The notes beneath the pieces were generated by a model, which made no database searches, was not told the DNA's origin, and saw nothing but the letters and a program-made list of their open reading frames with translations. Positions 13,376 through 26,091 of a stretch of 64,000 nt of DNA are shown piece after piece. Numbering within the stretch: position 1 is the first letter of the stretch; every line of letters starts with the position of its first letter. The position numbers and the translations under genes were made by a program. Source of the stretch: Glandiceps talaboti (Eukaryota; Hemichordata; Enteropneusta; Spengelidae); contig NC_135568.1 of the NCBI RefSeq assembly GCF_964340395.1, positions 6,454,079 through 6,518,078 on the forward strand, written 5' to 3'.

Positions 13376-14252
13376 GTGTGTCTATGTTTGAGAAGAACTT
13401 CTTGAGATCACAGTACCACCAAGACAAATGTCTGACCATGTTTGAAAAGGGGTTTGTTTTCATAATTTATAGTTCTTGACTATAAACACTGGGTTGTATA
13501 ACTCAACCCATCTCATTAAGACTCCCCACAAACTGAGGACAAAGGTTAAAGGTCACATAGTTTAACATCCTTGACATTCTGCAACCTAACAACAACATAC
13601 TATCAATTATTCTACCATGTGCCAGTAATACTTCCAATCTACGGAACATTCCTGAAAATTATTCACTCCCTTAACTGAGAAAATACTGTTGCCATTACTG
13701 TCCAATAGACATATTGGATCTCACACACTGAATTTGTAGAATAAACAATGATTACACTGGTCAGGAAAATCTGGATAGCACTAAAAAACGACTGATGATC
13801 ACTGGCACATTTTAGCATTTCGGTCCTCTTTATGTTTTGAGCAACAAAGGCCATTAGCCGAGTCGATAGATAGATGGATGAAATACATCACTTATCTCTC
13901 AAATCATTAATCATACTAGATCTTTATCTACCTCATCAGTCATCTATCTATCCATCACATCAAAGATGTCCTCTACTGACCTATAATTCACCCATTCATA
14001 AAACTGTCCGGATATAACTCCGACTATGACAAATTAAAAAATAAAGATCTTTGGGAGTTAAATTTCAACTCTATATACTGTGTGACCCTTGGGTGACCCT
14101 TTTTATCATTAAGTTTCTCATCGTAATACTTTTAAATGATGGATCAGTCGGTCTGTTAAATCAAAAGTGTATGGTCTTTTCTTCCTCTGTTGTACAACTA
14201 TGTATTGTACCTTATGTGCACACATACTTTGACGTTGAGTTTGTGTTATGGA

Positions 14253-14298
<46 letters not shown>

Positions 14299-14479
14299 TA
14301 TGTATACATGTGTATATGTATGTGTGTGTATTGTGTATATGAGTGTTTGTGTGTATGTATGCATATATGTGTATAATGTGTGTACGTATGTGTGTACATG
14401 TGTATGTACATGACTATGTGAGTGCATGTCTGTGTATGTATGTACTATGTAAGTGTATGTATGTGTAAGTTTGTGTGTG

Positions 14480-14529
<50 letters not shown>

Positions 14530-14530
14530 T
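14253..14530. repeat. (GT)n / (GTAT)n microsatellites
   Basis: Pure GT runs at about 14255-14296 and 14474-14527 are joined by a degenerate GTAT/GTAC-rich stretch. Confidence 0.95.
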
Positions 14531-15247
14531 ACATGTTAGTGATACTTTCAATTCATAATCATACTTTAACATTCTGAATGACTTAGAAATAGCAATTAAA
14601 GTCAGAAGGAACTTAGACCTATTTGTTTTATTAAAGTTCCCAAATTTCAGTGATACACAATCATTTTCTCCTAGATACAAACTCATGATATCGTCATCAT
14701 ACAATCAGTGCTACTCTAATTTTGCTCTTATCAGCCCATAGAGGGCATCATTTTTTTCTATTATTTTCTTGAATCAAAGAAAGATGCAATCAGTCAGGTC
14801 TTTAGAAACACACAAATAAAAAGGACCACCCTTGTAATTTGTATCCAGAAGATCAGATTGCAACAACTAACAGCAAATACCTCCGGTAATTTCTCTGTGT
14901 CAGATAACCTAACACCCAACCATGTCATGTTATCAATAACACTGTAAATGAAAACCTATTGCGGTAGGTAGGAACACAGGCTGAAATCATAACCTTGTAA
15001 TGTTTCAGGCCATAATTTTGAATTTGCAGTATTGTACTTATTAACGAATAAATTGAGATTACTTAACTCAATTCATACCTGGTATTATGATGTTATAAAC
15101 CAGGAAATTTTCACTAAAGACTTACGCGTGTTTTCATTTATTTTACCACAAAACAAAAAAGCAAAAATAACATATCATTTTAAGAGCTGAACCCCTGTAA
15201 AATATCCTGGGCAGATTTTACCCGATGCAACGTTTCACATTGCAGAG
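14531..15247. other. No gene recognised
   Basis: AT-rich, no supported feature. Confidence 0.35.
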
Positions 15248-15365
15248 TTTTGCCTGACAACCACAATATCTACCAATACTTTGAGTGTGAATACACAATG
15301 TATATGTTTTGCCTGACAACCACAATATCTACCAATACTTTGAGTGTGAATACACAATGTATATG
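15248..15365. repeat. 59-bp tandem duplication
   Basis: Two adjoining 59-bp copies start at 15248 and 15307 with the word TTTTGCCTGACAACCACAAT. They are virtually identical, so the event is recent. Confidence 0.92.
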
Positions 15366-15971
15366 TACTTCAACACTGTCCAGTTGTCATAAAGGTACAC
15401 AGACAGTACAACAAACCCAAGAAATAGGCCACTGACAAGCCATCCTACATTCCCTTCGTTTCACTTCATAAAGAACTCTTGGTGATTGTCATGGTGGTGA
15501 TTTCATTCTATTTTTAGTAGCCGATCGACAACAATGAAAACAACGCTGGTATATTATTCTGCACTACTGCATTGATATTGATTGCGATCCATTCAAAGGA
15601 CTGTTGATATCATGGTATTATCATGTTGATACCAGAGGTCAAGCTAATTTACAATATCTATCTTGACCTGAGAAAACATACCTCTAACAGGATCAATATT
15701 TTCTTACATGTATTTCTATTGCTTGCCACATGTGCTATACGTATAGCACGACAATCCTGTTTAGTTCTGGGTTATCAACATAGTAGGTGTGTGTGCTAAC
15801 ACGTACACATACATTGTACATACAACACAGCTCCTAAGCAGTCTGTAATCTGTGCTATCTCTTCTGTCCGATTGTGCCCATCAAAGAAGCATATTAATCG
15901 AGCATCCACACTGATATGACTGGGGTAGGGTCACTTAGAATACATGCTGTTGTACTCTAGTGGACTACAGT

Positions 15972-16890
15972 ATATAGCCTGGAATAAAACCCCATGTTGT
16001 CCTGTTCTGCATACAGTATATAGGCCTGGAATCCATGCTGTCCTATTCTACAGTATAGCCTAGCTGGAATCCATACTGTCCTGTTCTACAGTATAGCAGC
16101 TGGAATCCATACTGTCCTGTTCTACAGTATACTATAGCCTGGAATCCATACTGTCCTGTTCTACAGTATAGCCTGGAATCCATACTGTCCTGTTCTACAG
16201 TATAGTCTGGAATCCATACTGTCCTGTTCTACAGTATAGCCTGGAATCCATACTGTCCTGTTCTACAGTATAGCCTGGAATCCATACTGTCCTGTTCTAC
16301 AGTATAGCCTGGAATCCATACTGTCCTGTTCTACAGTATAGCCTGGAATCCATACTGTCCTGTTCTACAGTATAGCCTGGAATCCATACTGTCCTGTTCT
16401 ACAGTATAGCCTGGAATCCATGCTGTCCTATTCTACAGTATAGCCTGGAATCCATACTGTCCTGTTGCAAAGTATAGCCTGGAATCCATGCTGTCCTGTT
16501 CTACAGTATAGCCTAGCTGGAATCCATGCTGTCCTGTTCTACAGTATAGCCCGGAATCCATACTGTCCTGTTCTACAGTATAGCCATGGAATCCATGCTG
16601 TCCTGTTCTACAGTATAGCCTGGAATCCATACTGTCCTGTTCTACAGTATAGCAGCTGGAATCCATGCTGTCCTGTTCTACGGTATAGCGTGGAATCCGG
16701 ATGCTGTCCTGTCCTACAGTATAGCCTGGAATCCATACTGTCCTGTTCTACAGTATAGCCTGGAATCCATGCTGTCCTGTTCTACAGTATAGCCTGGAAT
16801 CCATACTGTTCTGTTCTACAGTATAGCCATGGAATCCATGCTGTCCTGTTCTACAGTATAGACTGGAATTTAATATTCCATACTGTCCTG
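15972..16890. repeat. 34-bp minisatellite, about 27 copies
   Basis: The unit contains TAGCCTGGAATCCATACTGT followed by CCTGTTCTACAG. The central copies (16130-16430) are almost identical. The edges are worn and carry small insertions (for example AGC before TGG), a typical picture of a minisatellite that grows and homogenises at its centre. The open frames read through it on both strands are repeat artefacts. Confidence 0.95.
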
Positions 16891-19800
16891 ATTTATAGTT
16901 ACCCTAGAATCAATGTTATTCGGTCAACAGTCTGAAATCTGTGCCATCCCTGGGCTGCAGCCCTATGTGTTGGCTGATAGATCTAAGCAGACTCCCTGGG
17001 CTGCAGCCTAAGTGTTGGCTGATGATAGAACTAAACTGACATGATGGTACATGTATATCTTATAGACTACATATTCTACTTTTGCTTCAGAAGTCTGATG
17101 GTTTTATAACAATAGTGCTACAGGATAGACTGGATTCTAGATGCCGTCATGAGAAATAGCAAGGAACTTTCAATACACAGTATATACATGTTACAATTTG
17201 TACCTGGCAACAATACCATTCATCTACCAAAAAGATATCTCCACCTGAATTGATTTGAAACACATTTCAAATAAATTAATTCCGTTATATCAGTTTAAAA
17301 CCAGATTCGATCTTCATGAAAATACTAACAAATGGATTTGAATCAATTCACTTTTGCTTATGCATCGGTTTTGAACGACTGCAACTAAACCTACTAAAAC
17401 CAGTTTTAGTGCATGTATCTTTTCATAAATGGTGGTTCAACTGTTCATTTTGTTAGTTCGTCCCTAGAGAAGGAAATGATACAAAATGGAGTTAAATGGC
17501 CATTCATAGTGAAAGGTATGGCTACTACAGATAGCAGTGGGAATTAGCTCTCTGAACAATAATTCATAGAAATACTGGCTTTTTTTTGTTGTTTCATTTT
17601 TTGTTGTAGTTGGTGTTGTGTAACATTTTGCAATTCCTCAGGGAATTGTAATGGGTCAAATCAAAAATATCAGATGTCGTAACTATTATAAAGAAAAGCC
17701 ATTATCTGTTATCTATACTCCCCAGTATGCATAATTTATTTTGAATATGTCACCATTATCCATGGACCTGTATTAGCATTGTACATAACAATCTGTTATG
17801 AGCAATAACAAAGTTTTAGCGATTAAAAAAGTATTCGATAAAATACGAAGATAAACAAATGTATGTAGTTGTTTGTGAATATTTTAGTAAAATTTTGGAA
17901 GGTAACCTATAAAAGCTTGAGAAATTCAGACTTTACCTACTTACTGCCCTTAACAAAAGTAATGTGTATCATTTGAAGGAGAATGCCCCGAGGGATTATC
18001 ATTTTTTAATGATCTGTCTGCTGCAAAATCGCAGAGGTCAGGTCACCAAGGGGTCAAGTCTGCTTATGTGTTCTTTTGTGTATCTCTGTATAAACTAAAT
18101 ATTCAAATAAAGACAAATGATGTGTATAATTTCACAAATGTACGTACGTTATTACAGTAAACTTATGAGATCGTATCAAGTGCCCTGAAATACAATTTTT
18201 CACCTATATTTATGTTAACTGAATCAGATATCTCGCTGAATCCACATTTAGCTATATCTGTGTAAGCCAATAAGTGCCATCGTAAGTTTTAGTCGAACGC
18301 TAAAAAATGCAATTTTTTTCAGATTTATCGATGAAAGTCAAAGAATCATAACTTTTTATCAATCCTAAACCACATTTTTGTACAGATTTTGACAAAATCA
18401 TTTAAAATATAGCTATATGTAAAGCAGCCATATTGATTCAAATTTCTAGATAGAATTCTTAGTACCTGAAATAGAATATTACTGCCCAGGTGCATCATAA
18501 ATGTAACAAACAGTCAATTTTTTGGTCGACGCCATCGATTTAGTTTGTATAATTTCACAAAAGTAATCAAACAGTAACATTATGAAATAAAATTATAAAT
18601 ATTATCATAAAATATCAAATGCCTTTCAGTAAGAATAAAATATCATTTCAAGTTGAATTCCAAACAGACATTTTTCAGATTTTAAAAATTGGTACCAATG
18701 CAAAATGTAAAGGCAACCATGGCAACCAGAATTCTGTACGAAATTTGTATGAAAGCTAGATATTAGTTTTAAAAGTGTGAGCTATTTTTGGACTATATGT
18801 ATCACAAGTATTAAAAGGTTTGGCGGTGAAATCCCAAACTAATTTCATTTTTGATCACTATGGTTGGGTTGCTATGGAGAAATTACAATGTTCTTTACAA
18901 AGACAGTGACCTAAGTTCCACTCCGAGTGAACTTTTACAGAATACGGAAAATGGAAAGGATTTAGTATTACAATAAGCATATGAGTACTTCCATTAACGG
19001 TGTCTGGTACTACATGTATTCCAACTTCCGGCAATTTCATGCATGGCTTATTCATGAATTTCAAGAGGCAATAAGGATGAATATGTCACATTATTTTTCA
19101 TAAAATTGTAGAAAACTTAAGTACAAAGAGAAGTGTTTGACATGTTTCATATATGAGTGTTGTTCACACATAGAGAACTACTGTTTCAAAAATGACAAAA
19201 TATTTGTATTTTCAAAATAAAAAAAAACCATCAAAATATCATAAATCTGGGCTACAAAAGCATACTTAAATTTAGAAACAGGCCATCCTAATGTGAGATT
19301 AATTAACAGTATTTATAAAATATAACACTCACTGTATCAGAGATTACACAAAATCAAAATTCCATTTTGTACACTTTTCCAATTTAAAACTTAATACAAT
19401 ACTGTAGCCCTGTTTTTATTGTGATTGATATGAAAATTTATGATGATTTGTTGAAGATTAGATTATTATTATCAAGATTTATCAAGATTAACTTGAATAC
19501 CAGCTTAACTCAAAGAACTGTGGAACACCAGTATGTATAATTGAAAACTCTACGATCAGGGAAATAATTTGGGTGGATGCTAAGTGGTTTGACCTCATCT
19601 CTGACCTGTGACCTATGACCCCAAATCCTAGTTCAGAATACAATCCTCTCCCTATCAAGAACACAATGATTGTAAAATGAATCACCCTGCCTATTTCTCA
19701 TGATACAAAATTACTTAGGCAAAAAGGCAAGTTTTAAATATATACTCTGACTTGCATGGATGCATTTTTTGTGAGAAGAAAACATGTTTCTGTAAGACAG

Positions 19801-22800
19801 AAAAATTACTCTGATTTGCCTAAAATCAAGACACTGAATTTCAGGAAAAGAAGATATTGAGACAAAAGTAAGATTCCATGCAATTAATTTTACTCCGTAG
19901 TGTTCAGTTCTCAAAAATTTTCAGATATATTATTTTTTACATCAAAATCAAAATTCTTAAAATTTCAAAAATTAAGTGTTTTGAATATTGAAACAGAATG
20001 GTGTTTCTTGAGATGCAAAATCCTCCAGCACACCAAGTACTCACCATGTAAAATTCCTTGGAAAAAAATTTCACGTACTGTAACATTTGGCATTTCCACT
20101 CATCATTTTTGACAAAACAGGGAGAAAGAAACCCCATATGTATGTATCTATATCAAAATTATACCAGACAACATGAAAAATTTATGATTTTTGAGAAATG
20201 AATAATTAATTTTACACATTTTCAACACTGTCGGGCGTTGAAGCGGTTGAAACCATACACTGTAAATGCTACACATGTGACACATCACTGCTAATAACAA
20301 GTGAATGGCACACATACACAGGTGTGTACAACATCCTCTTGTATGAGTAATCCATTGAATTTTTTATTGTAACCTTTCACACACACACATAGACATGCTA
20401 AACTAGAACTAATATCTAGTAATGCCCAACACTTTCCTTTCTCTGTCTGTGATGTTATGGAAAATGACAGCTGGTCTTTTCATCATTATACTTTGCTTTG
20501 TATGAAGAACAGCTCTTTGACACCTGGATAAGCATACACCATATACTTTCGTGTACGATCTATGAAATAACGCTACTTTTCTACGAACATTGGGTGTTGA
20601 GAGCAAACAAAATCAATATATGACTAGTTCAGGAACAAGGTGATAAAAGTTCATTTTTTCTGTCTGCTTCCCATGACCTAGCTGCAATAATTGTACTTTC
20701 CATTTCAGTTTTGGGTTTATTTTTTCTATTTTTGTGCTTTTTTTTTGTTCAGATTTTTAACTAAAAATGAATGCTACAATTCCTGTAGCGTTAACGCAAA
20801 TAGACGGATGTAAAGCAGATCTGAAATGCAAAGTTAGGTGGATTTTTCTGCTAAATTACACCTTACCTGTCAAAAAAATCAGACATTTCGCACCTTCGAT
20901 ATTAGTAACAAAGCCTCCACGACCCAAAAAGTGTTCAGAGGTATCCCAATCCCACCAAAATCGGCAAAAGTATCATTTTAAAATGAGTAGTATTCTCACA
21001 TCTTGCTCATGTTTTCAGCATGATCACGTCTATTTGAGTTTGCCCAGCAGGAATTGTAGTGTTTGATGGCAGAATTAAAAAAAACTCAAAAACAGAAGGA
21101 AAAGAAACTCAATCCAAACAAACTCTACAATTATTGCAGCTATCCATGACCAACCTGAGTAACAACTCCTTTCTTTTCACTCCAACATAAAATTATTTAA
21201 AATGTGCGAATAAATGAAAATGGCTGATTTTGGTGACTATTAATTTTTTAGTGTCTGCTGGCCCATGAAGACTGACCAACCTTAATTTTTGCTCAAAAAT
21301 AAACCCAAGGCAAGTGTACATAAATGAAATGTCTGGCTGGTTTGAATGACATTTTAGTTTTCATTATGCTTCTAATGACACACCTGACTAAAAAAGCTCA
21401 TACTTTTCATTCCACAAATTTTTTTGACGATAAGTAATTTTGCTCTCAAAAAAGATACATATATTTATGTGGTGCATATGGCAAGCTTTTACATGTATAT
21501 AAACTCCCAAAGTAGATTGCCTGGGGAAAGATTGTCTTTCTTTTCACTGACCGATTTATCTAGCATTTTGACTACCTTACTATTATCAACAACACATCAA
21601 AGAAATCTATATTGTCTTTAAGCATTTTTTTTCCAGGAACCACATATAGACTTCACAGAACAGTGATATGACAAACACTGAATCAAATGACTGCAAACAG
21701 GCAGTACATACCACTGAGAAATGTCTTATTTTTGAGCCCTCAACAAAAATCTTTAATTTCTCTGTTTCTCTCAAAGTATCTATGCTTTTTCAAGTAACTG
21801 CTATTCTAATATCATACTTGCATTTGGGTGCAGAATTCACATTGAGTTGTTTTATGATCTGGCAAAAAAATCAAAGTAAACATAGGTAGACAGACTACTA
21901 CAGTGTGAAGTCTTTCTCTCTGTTACCTGGTTATAACACCTAGGCAAACAAACTGATGATTCAAGTAGGTCTCTTTTCACCCCTTCCTGCTAAAAACAAT
22001 CAGCATCTACACAGTAACAATTACATAAGATAACATTTCTCTTCCCCCAAAAAAGTCATGAGTTTTTATGAAAATATCTACTTCTTGTATTTTTAGTTGT
22101 ATTTTATCCAAAATTGGGTCTCTGCCTTGTAAAACAAACAAGTTATGCTTTGCCAAAGAGAAGTTTGCATACCGTATTTACAGTGTTATCTAACAAGCAC
22201 AATGGTATTATGCATACAATTGTATCTAGTTTAGAGCTAAACAAAGAATTTCACAATCTAATTGTCACTTCAAAGTGTTATAGTTTCGGTACACAGTTAT
22301 TCATGCATATATATTTGTTTTAAATATAACTGTACAAAATGATAAAACCGTCTATATTTCACGACTCCCTGTCCTATTTAGTTTCAATAATTATGACAAA
22401 TCGCCCCAGGAGTTGGGCGGTGTGCGATATTGAACACTATTATCGCCTTTTCCAACTTTTAATGAATTAAAATGGATCAAATGGTATACTTCGCCCAGGT
22501 CTAAGTGGTTGATTTATTAGTTTTATTAAAAAATCTGTCGTAAAACGAACGCTTTGACAATGCAGTGGAACATTTTACGAGATTGGGCATTTCGTACAAG
22601 AATAAACGGTGTTACTTTTCCCGTGTGGACGGCTGACTCATCCGTGAGCGACCTCGTTTAGGGTTTGCACATAAATGTTGCTGCCTCAAGCACTAAAATG
22701 CTACTTTTGTTTGTGTACTGGTAGGAACATTTCATTGAAGGCCTACCTTCGGGATGTTCTTGTTTTGAATTAAAAGATTGTGTGTGTGTTTGTTGAAGAT

Positions 22801-24132
22801 CTCATTGACATTGGCCGTCCACGGAAGCGAAAGATACGCTATCTTTCGGCTACCGCACATCGCGTGTCTTCAGACTTCTGATGATATACTTTCAACAGCT
22901 GATAAAACGTAAAGTGTGTGAATACAGCCATCCCACACTTTGTCGTTCAGCTGCGAATTTAACAACTTTGTTAGTTGCCAGCCATAAACATTATACCCTA
23001 TCCATTTAAACGTACCCGCTGCACAAACAGAAAAATCATGCTGTTTTTGTATACATACCTGCGTCGCTCCAACGTGAGGGGCATGTTTCCCGTTGTGCTT
23101 ACACACAGAAAACTAATGAATTAACGGTGGAAAGTAAATGATCCTCTTTTTCTAAAATCCAGAATGGTTTCACCATTGCTTGCCTGGCTACGTTTCCCAG
23201 TGAAGTAGTGGTACCTCCAGATTTCAGCTGGTAAACTTAGCGACATTCAACGAAAAGAAATAATGCCCCCATCATATCGTTCGCGCCATGTTGAATACCT
23301 AATGAGGGACAAACCACTACAATAAACATTCGTAGAATGGGGATGGTTCTGTTGCCGGAAGAAACCACTTCCAGGTGAGGGACAGATAAACAGACGTAAA
23401 TAACATTCAAGAAAAGTAAAATCAACACACACAAAAAAGGGGCAAAGATTTAAAAACGAAAACAAAAATAACTGTGGCTACTGCAATTCGTTTTCTGCTA
23501 TGCTTCGACTACCACCAGATGGTAAGCATTCCCTATTCTCTTTTCAACTTCTGAGTTCTATGAAGTTCAATGGTGCAGAAATAATCAACGATACCAACAC
23601 CAACCAATGTAAAATGTTTTAAGCTTTTGAGTGCAATAACCCTTTAGTGACAGTATATGTACACAAAGTGATGAGATAAAAACTTTTTTTTTTTAAATTT
23701 AAAAAAAAACATAGTTTGCTCCATCCATTCAGGGGAAGGTTGTTTGTCATTATTCTGTTGTTGTTGTTTTCTTTTTGCATTGTGGATGTATCCTCTGATT
23801 TATATCCAGGTATACATATTTATGTATATATGTTGAATATATGTTGAATACTTAGGTAGAAAAATACATCTTACCTTGGCTAATAAGGGGAAATAAGCCA
23901 GACATCGTTTAAGTTATTTGTAGTTTCAAGGTGTCGTAATTCACACATTCAGGATGAAAATAAAATCAGTATGACTACCCCCTCTAGTGTTTCTTCTATG
24001 TGTTTGTGATAATTGGTAAAATAAGATAACTATGGAAAGTCGGTGAGTAAAGTTTCCAAAATAAATAAACTGAAGTCAACAAGAAGCTGAAACACAAAAT
24101 GGAAAGCTGACCACCACCACCACCCCCACCAC
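16891..24132. other. Long region with no recognised gene
   Basis: About 7 kb of AT-rich sequence. I looked for exons flanked by AG and GT with recognisable residues and found none. Between about 17.9 and 18.75 kb words such as ATAATTTCACAAA recur at about 430 bp, a weak sign of an old duplication. A CpG-richer part (22600-23480) is listed separately. Confidence 0.35.
22600..23480. promoter_or_regulatory. CpG-richer stretch, possible promoter
   Basis: CpG dinucleotides are clearly denser than in the neighbouring kilobases (for example GACGGCTGACTCATCCGTGA near 22630, CTACCGCACATCGCGTGTC near 22855, GTTCGCGCCATG near 23280). The sequence includes an E2F-like GCGCC word and an AP-1-like TGACTCA. 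This could be the 5' end of a gene whose exons I cannot recognise. The frame at 22870-23106 (-) has no family resemblance. Confidence 0.25.
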
Positions 24133-24216
24133 ACACACACACACACACAAACAAACAAACATTCAAACAAACAAACAAACAAACAAACAAACAAACAAAT
24201 AAACAAACAAAAACTA
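24133..24216. repeat. (CA)n and (AAAC)n microsatellite
   Basis: A short CA run followed by about 15 CAAA/AAAC units, preceded by CCA repeats. The Cys/Leu/Val-rich frame on the minus strand here is an artefact. Confidence 0.95.
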
Positions 24217-25079
24217 ACCTAAAGGCAAATACAGATGTCCTCAGCACAAACATTCTCAGTGTTGCTATGGCTGTATCTAAGGATGGCCCTTTTTTTCCTT
24301 TCTGTTTTTTAATCTTAATATCAACTGTAAAAATAATTTCTGGACTGAGAATATTCTACATATTTTTAAAACAAAAGCATGTGTAAATGAATGTGATGAT
24401 TCAATTCATAATTATACCTAACATTAGGGCAGACAAGGCCTGTACACCAATAACAGCTAAATTGGACTTACTGTAGGTGTCAGATGTTCAGTTGGAGAAA
24501 TCATTCTCACCCTGGATATGCCCTTGTCACTGTGGTGTCACTATCTTTCCACCAGTGACTGACATTTATCCAAATCCAGCCATAGAGGGTGTTATTTTAT
24601 TTGTTTTGAAATAAGAAATATTACATAGGTTAAGTAATGAGAACAGAAAAAGAGCAATGTAAGGCTATCCTTATAAGAACGTACACAGACACATTTATAT
24701 ATTTCATAACACAATGCTTTCAAGTTTATAAATGAAAAATTACATCAATTTGTGTACAATAAGTCAGAATTTCACATTTTCTCTTACAAAATTAATAGCT
24801 ACAGTTTAGAGCTAGTCTTGATTACCCAGAATCCTTTGACTTTGCTCAAAGTCATAGGCAGAAGTCTGGGTAACAGACTAGTAAGCCAGTCTCAGACATT
24901 GAACTCAAAAAGCACTGGTGCAACTTGTTTACATAATACCGATAAGGGCGCCCTACACAAGATCTTCTGAACTTAGAGCCATAGCTATTTGAGTGGAGTA
25001 GCTATATACATGGATATATTGACAGCTGAGTGAGATTAAGTTAGGAAATTTTGAGAGGCTCTGGTGAAAAACTTACACA

Positions 25080-25560
25080 AATATTTCGGTTATTTTTATT
25101 TCTACAAAGCATGCAGTACTAAATTAATAAAATTTCATTCTTTTTTGCAAAGTATTCATAAGAATGACTTAGAAATATTTTATTAAAATAATTTGATATT
25201 CTGTATATTTCAAACTACTAATATTCGCTGCATTTCTACAAACTCAAAAGTTAACTTGGAAGTAGAAAAAGTTGAAAAGCAAAAAACTATTTGCATTACT
25301 TCTTCACACTAAGTTGTTATCGTATCACACATACCGCAAAATCCTGTCATAAAATTCATTAATAGTACACCTGACTTTAAAATTAAAATGAGAAAAAAGT
25401 AATTTAATACTCAAATAATTAATTTAATTAAATTCTTTAGAGTGCAGCCAGAATATAATTTCTATCAACACTGCCCTCTAGTGTCAGCTATTCTTTATGC
25501 CTTTGTTTTTATGCTCAGGTGCCCATCACTAAAGTTGCATAATACAAGACTAAGAACACA
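25080..25560. repeat. Direct repeat, left copy (pairs with 31138-31790)
   Basis: It starts with TTTTTATTTCTACAAAGCAT and is alignable through GCAAAGTATTCATAA, AATTTGATATTCTGTATATT, CTATTTGCATTACTT and CACTGCCCTCTAGTGTC to the sequence just beyond the 3' end of EZH2. The two copies bracket TRIM copy A. The right copy has extra sequence (about 31540-31620). Confidence 0.85.
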
Positions 25561-26091
25561 CGTTTGATGCTGTTTTTTGTAATTGTAATGTATTTGCATA
25601 AAATAATCATTTCCGATAATTAGGCAATTTATGATGCAAACTTTAAATTTCAGATAATTTAGTACATGCATTGATGATGAAGTGAAGGCGTCCTTTATTT
25701 TTTTATTTTTTTATAAAGTGTGTTGACGTAGCTTATAATCTTAATGACTAAATATATCCCAACATAATACAAGACAACACAAAACAGTGTGTTATAAAAA
25801 CCTAAATCACCAGTCACCTGTCCCAGTTGTACATGTAGACATATTAATTTCAAATTCTGCCTGTCATGTATATGTAATTTCATTTACTCTAAGTTTGGCT
25901 GCTCTTTGTGAACTATTGACCCTTCATTGATCTCAAAAATATATCTGATAAACTTTGCTACAACAGAATGATGCAGACTGGACTTTATAACTTGTTTACT
26001 TTGATGACAAAATAATTAAATACTTTGTTATCTTTGATACATACATTTACTCTACTCCGAAAGGTACACATGCAGTTTGCTTGACCACGCC

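Noticed and set aside
16433-16758. Repetitive proteins on both strands (CRTGQHGF / CCPVLQYS types)
   Set aside because: Products of a 34-bp minisatellite; no start context, no splice sites, open on both strands because the unit lacks stops.
20767-21066. 99-codon plus-strand frame
   Set aside because: No domain, no splice context, AT-rich low-complexity surroundings.
24110-24253. Gly- and Cys/Leu/Phe-rich minus-strand frame
   Set aside because: Reads through CCA, CA and AAAC microsatellites.
26077-26091. Upstream ATG of TRIM copy A (MLDHA) as the start
   Set aside because: Copy B has a comparable but different extension (MLNYA); the conserved CGCCATGG five codons later is the better start.
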